From: Enterococcus silesiacus
GTDB lineage: Bacteria > Bacillota > Bacilli > Lactobacillales > Enterococcaceae
Assembly (NCBI GenBank): GCA_001465115.1
Contig: CP013614.1
Coordinates: 2,728,001 to 2,792,000, forward strand
DNA length: 64,000 nt
Direction: 5' to 3'
The notes beneath the pieces were generated by a model. The model had not been told where the DNA came from and did not search any database. It was given only the letters and a program-made list of their open reading frames with translations. The position numbers and the translations under genes are program-made. This document shows positions 33,859 to 42,119 of the stretch, one piece after another. Numbering within the stretch: the first letter of the stretch is position 1; each line of letters begins with the position of its first letter.

Positions 33859-35974
33859 TGTTTTCTCCTCCTTTTTTCTGTATCTCAAGGATCTCATCCG
33901 AACAGGCCAAAACATCTGGCTCATGGCTAACTAGAAGAACAATTTTGTTTTTGTCCTTTGCTAACGCCCTAATTTTGTTCATTAGTGCCGATTTTGAATC
34001 ACTATCCAGATTTCCTGTTGGTTCATCAAAAATGTAAATACTTTTTTCTTGATACAAAGCCCTCATTAAAAGGATTTTTTGTTTTTGCCCTTGGGAAAGA
34101 TTTGCTGCATCCATTTGAACAAGGTGATTATTAGACAGTTTTAAGTTAAAAATATCTTCATATTGATTTTTTTCTTTTTCCTGTAATTGCTCATTAAAAA
34201 CTTTATACCGAATGTTACGGCCAACTGTATTACTGTATAGATTGAACTCTGGAGAATACATTCCTATATACTCATTAATGTCTGTTTCTTTTAGTGAGTG
34301 TCTTTTCGTACTCTCATTAATCACAAATTCTCCTTCATCTGGTTGTAAAACTCCTGAAAGTAATTTGATCAAAGTAGATTTGCCAGAACCATTTTCTCCT
34401 TTGATTCCATAAATTTTTCCTGCTTGCATTTCGAAGCTGAAGTCCTTAAAAATTTGCTTGCTCTTGTCATAACTAAAATCGAGATGATCAACTGCAATTT
34501 TTTCGATCCTTTCCACATCTAATGGCTCTTTATTTTTGATTTCTATATTACTTTGGTAATCATTTGAGCTTTGGATAAAATCGATTGCTACAGTACTTTT
34601 CTGATACATCAGCCAACTTTGAACAACAGGAGATAGACTATTTAAAATGATTGAGATGATGAAAATACCTGTTGTGGTATTGATCATACTTGCTTGTTCT
34701 CCATATAAGGTCATTGTACTTAAAATCAGAAAGGCACTTAAACTCATCAGTGTAACCATCGATTGATAAACAGAAACTACGTTCAATTCCGTAGTACTAT
34801 TGCTTAATCGAGCACTTAAGAAACTTTTCATCTTGTCCTTAACAAAGTTTCCTGATTGTTTTGTTTTAGAAAATACATTAATATCTAGAGATGATTTAAT
34901 ATTATTTTCTATCGATGAAGAAAATACGGAAGATTTGCCTATAATATCCATCTCATTGCTTTTGATTGCCTGAATCTTATGTTTCAAATAAATGATATAA
35001 ACTGTGCTCCAAAATAATAGGGCTAATGCCAGCCAACTTGAAATACTCGCTAAGACAGCAGTCAATACAATGACATAACTAATATTGATTTTAAAATAAA
35101 ATTTTTGAAATAGGCCGGATACTGAATTGACCAAATTCCAGAAATAGCCTGTAACATTCTCCAAATTCTTTCCAGAATCAAGATCGCTAATCTTCTGATT
35201 GTAATAATTCATCAGAATTTTTTCTTGAATGTCATTTTCGAGTTTTACTTTCTGCCTGCCTTCTCTAATATTCACTAAAAAGAATAGATAGATCAGCCAA
35301 CCTACTATAAAAATTGGTTTTAAGATATCGATAATCGGCGACTTTGGTGTAATGCTTTGCATCAACGATTGAATAAACATCGTTGTTGCAAATGGCAGAA
35401 TGTATTTCAGAAAGAGTAATAGGATCATGTTAGCTTTTGTTTTAATTGGTAAGCTAGTCATTACTTCTTTATAGAGAATCTGCGCTACACCTGTTTCTTT
35501 CTCCTTTGTTCTGAAATTAAAACTGATTTTTTTCTTTTTCTTAGTAACTTGTGTCACATCTTGAATGTCTTCAATACATAATGCATATCCAAGAAAGATA
35601 GCTCTTAAATCTTCTTTTTCGTAAACTCTAAGTTTAGGTTCAGCGGGATTAGAAATTGTATAGCGATTGTCTTTGATTTCGTGGACAACAACGTAGTGTG
35701 CATATCCCTCGTTTTCAACCACTAACACCATTGGCAACTGTTCCACACTTTCTAACTCTTCAAATTCCCTTACTTCGTAAGAACTGGATACTACGCCATA
35801 ATGCAGCAATATTTCATTTAACTCTCCCAGAGACAATCCCTGGTCTTTTTTTAGATTATAATGCTGATACAGCTCACTAACATTTTTAATTTTGATTTCA
35901 AGTTGATCTAAAATTACTCTCAGTGAGGCAATGCCGCAATCCGTACTTGATTTTTGCATGTAGTGCGCATACAT
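33842..35974 (-). CDS. Peptidase-containing ABC transporter (C39 domain, PCAT type)
   Basis: A 710-residue exporter. The N-terminal C39 peptidase (about residues 1-130) has Gln7 and Cys13 in MQKSSTDCGIASLRVIL and His93 in NEGYAHYVVVHEI. The third catalytic position reads SNPAEP, so Asn109 stands where Asp is usual. A six-helix membrane domain follows (about 175-450), then an ATPase with Walker A KGENGSGKSTLIKLL, signature LSQGQKQKILLMRAL (LSQGQ for LSGGQ), Walker B IYIFDEPTGNLDSD and H-loop LVSHEPD. It would cut the short peptides after GG or AG and export the cores. Confidence 0.93.
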   Translation of the reverse strand: MYAHYMQKSSTDCGIASLRVILDQLEIKIKNVSELYQHYNLKKDQGLSLGELNEILLHYGVVSSSYEVREFEELESVEQLPMVLVVENEGYAHYVVVHEIKDNRYTISNPAEPKLRVYEKEDLRAIFLGYALCIEDIQDVTQVTKKKKKISFNFRTKEKETGVAQILYKEVMTSLPIKTKANMILLLFLKYILPFATTMFIQSLMQSITPKSPIIDILKPIFIVGWLIYLFFLVNIREGRQKVKLENDIQEKILMNYYNQKISDLDSGKNLENVTGYFWNLVNSVSGLFQKFYFKINISYVIVLTAVLASISSWLALALLFWSTVYIIYLKHKIQAIKSNEMDIIGKSSVFSSSIENNIKSSLDINVFSKTKQSGNFVKDKMKSFLSARLSNSTTELNVVSVYQSMVTLMSLSAFLILSTMTLYGEQASMINTTTGIFIISIILNSLSPVVQSWLMYQKSTVAIDFIQSSNDYQSNIEIKNKEPLDVERIEKIAVDHLDFSYDKSKQIFKDFSFEMQAGKIYGIKGENGSGKSTLIKLLSGVLQPDEGEFVINESTKRHSLKETDINEYIGMYSPEFNLYSNTVGRNIRYKVFNEQLQEKEKNQYEDIFNLKLSNNHLVQMDAANLSQGQKQKILLMRALYQEKSIYIFDEPTGNLDSDSKSALMNKIRALAKDKNKIVLLVSHEPDVLACSDEILEIQKKGGENNQESN

Positions 35975-35989
35975 AGTCTTTGCCCCTTC

Positions 35990-36553
35990 CTATTTTTCAA
36001 CAGTGATATCCCCCATTGTATCGATTTTTATTTGATCTTTACTTGATTCCTTTGTTTCAGGTACAACTTTGACCTCGCCTTGATCATTTGTTTCTAATTG
36101 ATAAACACCTTCAAAAGCTGCTTGGATTTTCGCTTCAACACTACCAACTACACTGTCGATTTCTAAAGATTTATAGGTCGCATCTTTCCCTAAGTCAATT
36201 GTAAAAAGTAATGGTTCTTTGCCATTAGCCGTGGTCATCAATCTGAATTGATTGAGTTTAGCCAAAGGAATTTCTAACGAATTCTCTTTTTTCACCGTTC
36301 CTTTTAAAAATTCTTCGTTTTCTTCAGAGATTTTGCCTGATAAAGAAATCTTCGTCTTCTCATTGCTTGTTTCATTAACAACTACTTTGACCTCTTGTTC
36401 AGCTCCTTGCAACGCGATTTTTTCGATTTGAGAATCTGCTAATTCCCATGATAGATCAACTTGACTTGCTGGTTTTCCTGCAGCAAAACTTGTATAACCA
36501 AAGAACCCAATTGTTACTAATACCGCTACTAAAATCATAATTTTTTTCTTCAT
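35990..36553 (-). CDS. Secreted or anchored protein of unknown function in the peptide locus
   Basis: A 187-residue protein with an N-terminal hydrophobic signal (KKKIMILVAVLVTIGFFGYTSFAAG). The rest is beta-rich with regular hydrophobic-polar alternation and ends KIDTMGDITVEK, resembling the DUF4097/LiaG-like beta-helix proteins. That match is weak. It lies between a BcrAB-like transporter and the exporter, so a role in self-protection or in surface handling of the peptides is possible. Confidence 0.6.
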   Translation of the reverse strand: MKKKIMILVAVLVTIGFFGYTSFAAGKPASQVDLSWELADSQIEKIALQGAEQEVKVVVNETSNEKTKISLSGKISEENEEFLKGTVKKENSLEIPLAKLNQFRLMTTANGKEPLLFTIDLGKDATYKSLEIDSVVGSVEAKIQAAFEGVYQLETNDQGEVKVVPETKESSKDQIKIDTMGDITVEK

Positions 36554-36568
36554 AATAAATCTCTCCTC

Positions 36569-37294
36569 TTATTTAAATTCTCTATTTTTGAATAATCTAA
36601 AGCTGACCAATAACGCGAGTGCGCTATAAATGGCACTGCTGATAAAAATGGTTTGGAATTGACTACTTGAAAGTGCCGATAGATCTGTGACCATGCGTAA
36701 ATTCGAAAAGAATAAGGTATCTAAAATAAAATCAAATTTAGCAAAGTATGTGGAAATAATGTTTGAAAAAATAGTATCTCCGACAAATGCCAATGAAATA
36801 AACGCTGCTACTGAGATATAGGAAGCTTTAAGCCCATTGAATAATAAAATACCAAGACTGCTGGCCGCTAGATATAACGGAAGTTGTGCTAACAATGGTT
36901 TCATCGCTGCGCTTAATGAAAAGCCTCCTTTTAAAGCCCATGTTGTAATCATCAAACTGGTTGCATATACTCCAATAAATAAAATTGTTAACAAAAAGGT
37001 CAAAATTGTTTTACTGGCAAAGAAAGTACTGCGTTTCATGCCTGAAATCAGCGAATTATTAACTACACGATAACTGAACTCATGTCCCCAGGAAATCATA
37101 AAGATATTTGTTAAAAATACTGGTAACAGTAATGCTCCGTTGGATAAGCCTGATTGGATGATCAATTGAGGCGTATTGTCTGAGGAAGCTAAAAACCCAA
37201 ATGCTATCCCCACAACAACCAGTCCCGCTACTGAATAAAACCCTAGTGAACTTTTAATAATTCTATAAAAATCTGCTTTTAATGTACTAATCAT
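36569..37294 (-). CDS. ABC-2 type permease, probable self-immunity transporter
   Basis: A 241-residue membrane protein from the ATG at 37294, which overlaps the end of the ATPase gene (ATGATTAG). An in-frame start at 37312 is less likely, since GGGAG lies just before 37294. Six hydrophobic helices are visible, as in BcrB/LanEG-type permeases. With the upstream ATPase it fits transporters that expel a bacteriocin from its producer's membrane. Confidence 0.82.
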   Translation of the reverse strand: MISTLKADFYRIIKSSLGFYSVAGLVVVGIAFGFLASSDNTPQLIIQSGLSNGALLLPVFLTNIFMISWGHEFSYRVVNNSLISGMKRSTFFASKTILTFLLTILFIGVYATSLMITTWALKGGFSLSAAMKPLLAQLPLYLAASSLGILLFNGLKASYISVAAFISLAFVGDTIFSNIISTYFAKFDFILDTLFFSNLRMVTDLSALSSSQFQTIFISSAIYSALALLVSFRLFKNREFK

Positions 37295-38198
37295 GTTTAG
37301 CTCTCCCATCAATTAAGTTTAAGTAATATTCTTCTAAATTTTCTTCTCTATATTCAAAATGCGTGAGATAAATATTATGTTCAAACAATAGCTTGGCAAT
37401 TGCCGGCATCGTTTCTTTCTCTGCCTTGATCACTATTAAATCGTCTTTTTGTTCTACTTGATAGTTGTTCTTATTTAACAACTGAATCGTTAGTGAAGCC
37501 ACTGAACTCTTTAGAGAAATACTTCTGCCACATTCTTCTGCTAGTTCCTCACTCGTCAACTCTTTAATTAAACTTCCTTCGTTGATAATGCCATATCTGC
37601 TGGCAACTAATGATAGTTCTGTAAGAATATGGCTGGAAATTAGGATCGTTGTTCCAAATTCTTTATTCAAACGATGAATGATTTCTCTTATTTCTACGAT
37701 TCCTTGGGGATCTAAACCATTTACAGGTTCATCTAGAATCAAAAATTCTGGGTTATCTAGAATAGCCAAGCCGATTCCTAAGCGTTGCTTCATTCCTAAA
37801 GAATAGTCTTTAAAGACTTTCTTTTTATCTACATTTGCCAAACCTACAAATTCGAGCACTTCATCGATCCGCTTTTTATTTTTTATGTTTCGTTGAATGG
37901 CGTAATATTTTAAATTATCTCTTGCTGATAGATACGGATAACAAACGGGCCCTTCAATAACTGCTCCCATTTTCATTTTGTTTACTGCATTAAATTTCAA
38001 GTTTCCTGAACTTTTTTCAATCAATTGTGTGAGAAGACGAATAAAGGTTGTTTTCCCCGCACCATTTTTTCCTATAAAGCCATAAATATCTCCTTTATTG
38101 ATTGTCATGGAAACTTCATTGACCGCATGATATTCTTTGTAGGTTTTGAATAAATCGTCTGTTTTAACTAAATAATTGCTTCTGCTTGCTACTTTCAT
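37287..38198 (-). CDS. ABC transporter ATPase, BcrA-like, probable self-immunity
   Basis: A 303-residue ATPase with Walker A GKNGAGKTTFIRLLT, signature YSLGMKQRLGIGLAI, Walker B EFLILDEPVNGLDPQG and H-loop ILISSHILTEL. The C-terminal extension of about 85 residues is typical of BcrA/LanF-type proteins. AGGAGGAAAAATA precedes the ATG. It is first in the operon of ATPase, permease, secreted protein, exporter, thioredoxin-like proteins and peptides. Confidence 0.88.
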   Translation of the reverse strand: MKVASRSNYLVKTDDLFKTYKEYHAVNEVSMTINKGDIYGFIGKNGAGKTTFIRLLTQLIEKSSGNLKFNAVNKMKMGAVIEGPVCYPYLSARDNLKYYAIQRNIKNKKRIDEVLEFVGLANVDKKKVFKDYSLGMKQRLGIGLAILDNPEFLILDEPVNGLDPQGIVEIREIIHRLNKEFGTTILISSHILTELSLVASRYGIINEGSLIKELTSEELAEECGRSISLKSSVASLTIQLLNKNNYQVEQKDDLIVIKAEKETMPAIAKLLFEHNIYLTHFEYREENLEEYYLNLIDGRAKHD

Positions 38199-38509
38199 TA
38201 TTTTTCCTCCTCATTTAAGAGCTAATTTTTTCTTGCAGTTCGTTGTTTCGTCTGCCTTACACTACTTATTATAGACAGAATAAAATGCCAGAACGTTTTT
38301 TGACTTAAAACGAATAAAACAGCACATTATCGTTGTTTTTCAGTTATTCTCCAACGATAAAGCCAACCTGACTGGCTTTAGCTTGATTGTTGATCGCTTA
38401 TGCATTCTTAAGCGTTATTACCAAAGACAAAGCATTTACTTTTGGACAAACCATTTTTGCTTCAATCAAAATGTGTTTAGGTTCTCCTTCAGTTTATTTC
38501 TAATAATCG
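38199..38509 (-). promoter_or_regulatory. Leader and probable promoter region of the transporter-peptide operon
   Basis: On the minus strand a -10-like TATAAT lies in GTCTATAATAAG near 38270, about 75 bp before the ATPase start, with only a weak -35. Upstream of it is the 12-mer shared with the agrB promoter (plus-strand GTTTTTCAGTTA at 38335-38346). An AAAGCCA/TGGCTTT hairpin lies at about 38361-38381. A weak -35 with an upstream site is what an AgrA-activated promoter would show. No gene is visible in this stretch. Confidence 0.45.
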
Positions 38510-38555
38510 AAAGAGCCAGAGGGCTAACTCTGTGAGCTAGCCCTCTGGCTCTTTT
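38510..38555 (-). terminator. Strong terminator after the hypothetical gene
   Basis: Perfect stem AAAGAGCCAGAGGGCTA/TAGCCCTCTGGCTCTTT with T runs on both strands, separating the 38649-39095 gene from the transporter operon. Confidence 0.85.
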
Positions 38556-38648
38556 AGTTTGAGGCAAGGTCAAGTAATTTTGCCCTTTCTTCTATAAGCA
38601 TGCCTACCGTTTACGATGTACTCATATTTGCATCTATGCCTAGAACCT

Positions 38649-39095
38649 TTATTTCGAAACATTCAAATCCGTTTTCAGAATGTGTTCTAACTTCCAAGTC
38701 CTATTTAATAGATATAATGAGTTTTTGCTATCTTGTAATTCATAGTTGATAACTTTTCGATTTAATAGTAATAAAATTTTCCCAACTAAGTTATCTTCTT
38801 GTTCTTCTTCAACATTTCTCAATAAAATAATGTAGTGAGCGTTCTCCTTCAATTGCTCGTTACTTCTTACTTTTATTATATGAAGACTATCTTCAGTTTT
38901 TTTTTTGATATAGGCCATCCCTTCAATAACTACTATAAGTCTCAGATCCATTTCCTCCATATAATCGCTAGGCATCTTCGCTTCCTCGAGAAAATTGAAT
39001 AACTCTAAAAAAACAAGTTTTTCTTTGTTTGCTTTTTGAATCATATCAAGCGTTTTAAATGGAACTGTAGGTAATTGATCGTACGGTCCTTTCAA
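38649..39095 (-). CDS. Hypothetical protein at island edge, possibly frameshifted at its 5' end
   Basis: A 148-residue protein with a TTG as the only usual start in frame (39093-39095) and no good ribosome binding site. The reading frame stays open 28 codons further upstream (to about 39179) without a start codon. A well-placed AGGGTGATAGTAATG just there starts a different frame that stops after five codons. A one-base change would join the two, so the gene may be decayed or mis-read. The protein is alpha/beta with charged helices; I do not recognise it. It could be a regulator of the island. Confidence 0.5.
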   Translation of the reverse strand: MKGPYDQLPTVPFKTLDMIQKANKEKLVFLELFNFLEEAKMPSDYMEEMDLRLIVVIEGMAYIKKKTEDSLHIIKVRSNEQLKENAHYIILLRNVEEEQEDNLVGKILLLLNRKVINYELQDSKNSLYLLNRTWKLEHILKTDLNVSK

Positions 39096-39371
39096 AAAAT
39101 CTAAGAATATTGCTTCATCATATTTTCCCTGCTGACCTCTATTATCTAGCTTAGCTTTGACATTACTATCACCCTTTTTCTATTAGAACTTTTTACCAAC
39201 TGGACTATAATTGGTAGTTACTTACTATTTTATCTAATATTTTAGTGTTTAGACTTTTTTTCTTAAAGTCTTCATTTGTCAGCTTTTTTTAAAATTATTA
39301 CGTTCAAGTATGCCTGAACGTAACATTTATAGAAATTCAACAAGATATTCCATATAAAAATTGAAATGAGC

Positions 39372-39400
39372 TTGCCAAATCACTATTAATGTGATAAATT
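39372..39400 (+). promoter_or_regulatory. rpmB promoter
   Basis: TTGCCA (39372-39377), 17-bp spacer, TAAATT (39395-39400), then about 58 bp to the start codon. The rest of the 363-bp gap upstream (39096-39371) shows no further gene. Confidence 0.55.
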
Positions 39401-39458
39401 AAGTTAGTATGAGCTGAAAAATATCGCTCCGAGATCAAAGCAAAGGAGGAAACTAAAA

Positions 39459-39647
39459 ATGGCAAAAGTATGTTACTTTACTGGTCGTAAGACAAGCAGC
39501 GGCAATAACCGCTCACATGCAATGAACGCTACTAAACGTACTGTTAAACCTAACTTGCAAAAAGTTCGTGTATTAATAGACGGTAAACCTAAAAAAGTTT
39601 GGGTGTCAACTCGTGCTTTGAAATCTGGTAAAATCGAGCGTGCTTAA
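39459..39647 (+). CDS. rpmB: 50S ribosomal protein L28
   Basis: A 62-residue basic protein beginning [20 protein letters not shown] and ending in [13 protein letters not shown], the L28 pattern. CYFTGR with only one Cys indicates the zinc-independent form. AAAGGAGG precedes the ATG by eight bases. It is the only plus-strand gene between 7.3 kb and 52 kb. Confidence 0.97.
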   Translation: MAKVCYFTGRKTSSGNNRSHAMNATKRTVKPNLQKVRVLIDGKPKKVWVSTRALKSGKIERA

Positions 39648-39664
39648 TCTTAACCGAACATAAT

Positions 39665-39698
39665 CAAAAAGCTGAACGGCATGCCGTTCAGCTTTTTT
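39665..39698. terminator. Bidirectional terminator between rpmB and thiN
   Basis: Perfect stem AAAAAGCTGAACGGCATGCCGTTCAGCTTTTT, serving convergent rpmB (plus) and the gmk-to-thiN run (minus). Confidence 0.9.
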
Positions 39699-40342
39699 TA
39701 TTTATTATCTCGACTTTGGATCACAGCAATCATCCCTGTGTCAAATGAAAATCCAGCAGTGTCTCCAACAAATTCATTACTTGCATAAGAAGTAGGAATC
39801 GCTACATCTACATGGTCCAACGTATATTTACTTTCCGTTAAAGTCAGGTTTTTAACTGGTGTTAAGCAGCAATAGGCTAGATAATCCATCCTTGCTTCTT
39901 TTTTGACCACATACTCTCCTGGAAGATAATAGACAATACTATTTTGATAATCTTTTATGTTTATTTGACGAATAAACTTCTGAAAACGTGGTTCAAACGG
40001 CAACCACAGATTTGCTAAGAAGTGATCCAAACGACCTCCTGTTGCTCCTATAATTGTAATACAGGCTTTAGGAAATTTTTCAACAGTGAGCGCCAATGCT
40101 AATTGAGTATCTGTATCATCTTTTTCTGCTTTTGCCTGTACCAGCTCTTTTGCTTCTTTTTGGATCAGCTGTTGTTCTTCACAGGTTAAAGAGTCAAAAT
40201 CCCCCACTGCTAAATCCAAGACCCAACCACGTTTTACGATATACAAACTTCCTCGATCAATGCCTACCAAGTAATCGAAGGTTTCAGCATCAAACTGCGG
40301 CCACTCATCAGGCGAACCGCCAGCCACAAGAAGAATATTCAT
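39698..40342 (-). CDS. thiN: Thiamine pyrophosphokinase
   Basis: A 214-residue enzyme that transfers pyrophosphate from ATP to thiamine. Features: NILLVAGGSPDEW, VGIDRGSLYIVKRG, LAVGDFDSLT with the metal-binding Asp residues, EKDDTDTQLALALT and ITIIGATGGRLDHFLANLWLP. The C-terminal thiamine-binding sheet follows. The start overlaps the stop of rpe by one base, so the two are translationally coupled, as in Bacillus rpe-yloS. Confidence 0.94.
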   Translation of the reverse strand: MNILLVAGGSPDEWPQFDAETFDYLVGIDRGSLYIVKRGWVLDLAVGDFDSLTCEEQQLIQKEAKELVQAKAEKDDTDTQLALALTVEKFPKACITIIGATGGRLDHFLANLWLPFEPRFQKFIRQINIKDYQNSIVYYLPGEYVVKKEARMDYLAYCCLTPVKNLTLTESKYTLDHVDVAIPTSYASNEFVGDTAGFSFDTGMIAVIQSRDNK

Positions 40343-40992
40343 TAATCTAACACAGCTCTCAATGCATCAATCCGGTCTTTCGGACTTTCCGAATTATAAA
40401 TATAAGAACCTGCTACAAAAACATTGGCACCTGCATCTTTACAGCGTTTAGCTGTCTCAGGAACAATTCCACCATCGACTTCGATATCATACGTATAGCC
40501 TTTTGTTTCTTTCCATTCTTTTAATTGAGCGATCTTCTCCAGTGAGCTTTCAATAAACGATTGCCCGCCAAATCCAGGGTTAACGGTCATAATCAAGACC
40601 TGATCAACTGAGTCCAATACATACTCAATCGCTGATAGAGGAGTTCCTGGATTGATCACAACTCCCGATTTCACACCAGAAGCGTTGATCATTTGAACTG
40701 CACGATGGATATGCGGCGTTGATTCAACATGAACAGTGATAATATCCGCCCCAGCTTTAGCAAAATCCTCAATATAGTTTTCCGGCTGAACGATCATCAA
40801 ATGAACGTCTAAAGGTAGCTTAGTCACTGGTCGAATCGCTGAAACTACGTTTGGTCCTAAGGTAATATTTGGGACAAATTGGCCATCCATCACATCTACA
40901 TGAATGTAATCCGCTCCTAATTTTTCAACTAATTGAATATCTCTTTCTAAATTGGCAAAGTCGGCACTTAAAATCGATGGTGCTAGTTTCAT
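40342..40992 (-). CDS. rpe: Ribulose-phosphate 3-epimerase
   Basis: Interconverts ribulose 5-phosphate and xylulose 5-phosphate. The start at 40992 (MKLAPSILSADFANLERDI) follows AAGGAGTGGTTTTA; a ten-codon extension is unsupported. The TIM-barrel motifs are HVDVMDGQFVPNITLGP, PLDVHLMI, TVNPGFGGQSFI and EVDGGI, which carry the metal-binding His and the catalytic Asp residues. The 216-residue length is standard. Confidence 0.96.
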   Translation of the reverse strand: MKLAPSILSADFANLERDIQLVEKLGADYIHVDVMDGQFVPNITLGPNVVSAIRPVTKLPLDVHLMIVQPENYIEDFAKAGADIITVHVESTPHIHRAVQMINASGVKSGVVINPGTPLSAIEYVLDSVDQVLIMTVNPGFGGQSFIESSLEKIAQLKEWKETKGYTYDIEVDGGIVPETAKRCKDAGANVFVAGSYIYNSESPKDRIDALRAVLD

Positions 40993-41089
40993 TAAAACCA
41001 CTCCTTGTTCTTTTTTGGTCAATCCTTCAACACTTAAAATGTACTTCCTTATATCAGCTCGTATTTACTAAAACCGAGGGACTACTTTT

Positions 41090-41980
41090 TTATTTTTTCT
41101 TATAAATAGGTCTGCGATTTTCTATTTCTAATAAAAATTGTAAATAATTATCGTATCTTGTTTGAGCAATCATTCCTGATTCTACACGTTTTTTCACTTC
41201 ACAGCCAGGTTCTTTCCGATGCATACATTCGCGAAATTTGCATAACGATGATGCGTCTACAAATTCGGGAAATTGTTTCGGCAGCTCGGTTGTTTCCATT
41301 TCTAAAAAGTCGATTGAACTAAAGCCTGGCGTATCAGCAACTAGACCATCATATAAAGGCAACAGTTCTACATGGCGCGTCGTATGTTTGCCCCGGCCTA
41401 GTGATTCAGAAATCTCATCTGTCGCTAATTGTAAGTCAGGTGAAATTCTGTTTAATAAGGTTGATTTACCAGCACCAGATTGCCCCATAAAAACGGTCAA
41501 GCGCTCTGGAAAATATTGCTCTAACGCTTGAAGCGCTGCTGCGTCATCAACTTGAGTTGCGGCGATTACTGGATAACCAATTGCACCATAGACTTTTTGA
41601 GCATCTGCCACACTAACTGATTCCGTTCCATTCAGTAAATCGACTTTTGTTAAATAAATGATTGGAGCGATTCCTTTATCTTCCAGCGTGACTAAAAAGC
41701 GATCCAGTAAATTGTATGAAAAATTAGGTTCGACCATACTCATGACAATCACACCTTGATCCACATTCGCCACTGGTGGACGCACCAGCTCATTATGCCT
41801 AGGAAAAACTTCAAGCAAGTAGCCATCCGTTGGATTATCACTTTCAAACATCACTTCATCACCAACTAATGGCGTGATTTTTCGATTGCGAAAATTACCG
41901 CGGGCTCTCGTTTGAAAGGTTGCACCCTCTGCATAAATGTAGTAAAAACCGCTTAACGCTTTTCTAATTTGACCTTTCAG
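41090..41980 (-). CDS. rsgA: Ribosome small subunit-dependent GTPase RsgA
   Basis: A 30S maturation GTPase of about 296 residues. It shows an N-terminal OB fold, circularly permuted GTPase motifs (G4 YLTKVDLL, G1 GQSGAGKSTLLN, G3 DTPGFSS) and a C-terminal zinc site (CKFRECMHRKEPGCEV). The start is unclear. A GTG at 41989 sits directly against GAGGAG with no spacing. A CTG at 41980 has eight bases after GGAGG and yields the usual N terminus KGQIRKALSGFYY. I choose the CTG. Confidence 0.92.
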   Translation of the reverse strand: MKGQIRKALSGFYYIYAEGATFQTRARGNFRNRKITPLVGDEVMFESDNPTDGYLLEVFPRHNELVRPPVANVDQGVIVMSMVEPNFSYNLLDRFLVTLEDKGIAPIIYLTKVDLLNGTESVSVADAQKVYGAIGYPVIAATQVDDAAALQALEQYFPERLTVFMGQSGAGKSTLLNRISPDLQLATDEISESLGRGKHTTRHVELLPLYDGLVADTPGFSSIDFLEMETTELPKQFPEFVDASSLCKFRECMHRKEPGCEVKKRVESGMIAQTRYDNYLQFLLEIENRRPIYKKK

Positions 41981-42070
41981 AAATGCCACCTCCTCGTTTC
42001 TATTGCTTTCATTTTACCATAGGTTTGAGAAAAGCTAAACGCAGGGCTGAAGAAATCCCCTTTTCCCATA

Positions 42071-42108
42071 AAAAAAGTGATCAAGACAACGTTCATCTTA
42101 ATCACTTT
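42071..42108 (-). terminator. Terminator after prkC
   Basis: Stem AAAGTGAT-AAGA/TCTT-ATCACTTT followed on the minus strand by a long T run, 12 bases after the prkC stop. Confidence 0.75.
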
Positions 42109-42119
42109 ACGTTACTTAT

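Noticed and set aside
28157..39095. Lantibiotic, sactipeptide or glycocin cluster
   Set aside because: No LanB/C/M, radical SAM, YcaO or glycosyltransferase gene is present; only thioredoxin-like proteins and transporters accompany the peptides.
27964..39458. Prophage or transposon borders for the island
   Set aside because: No integrase, transposase, tRNA or clear flanking direct repeat could be seen at either end.
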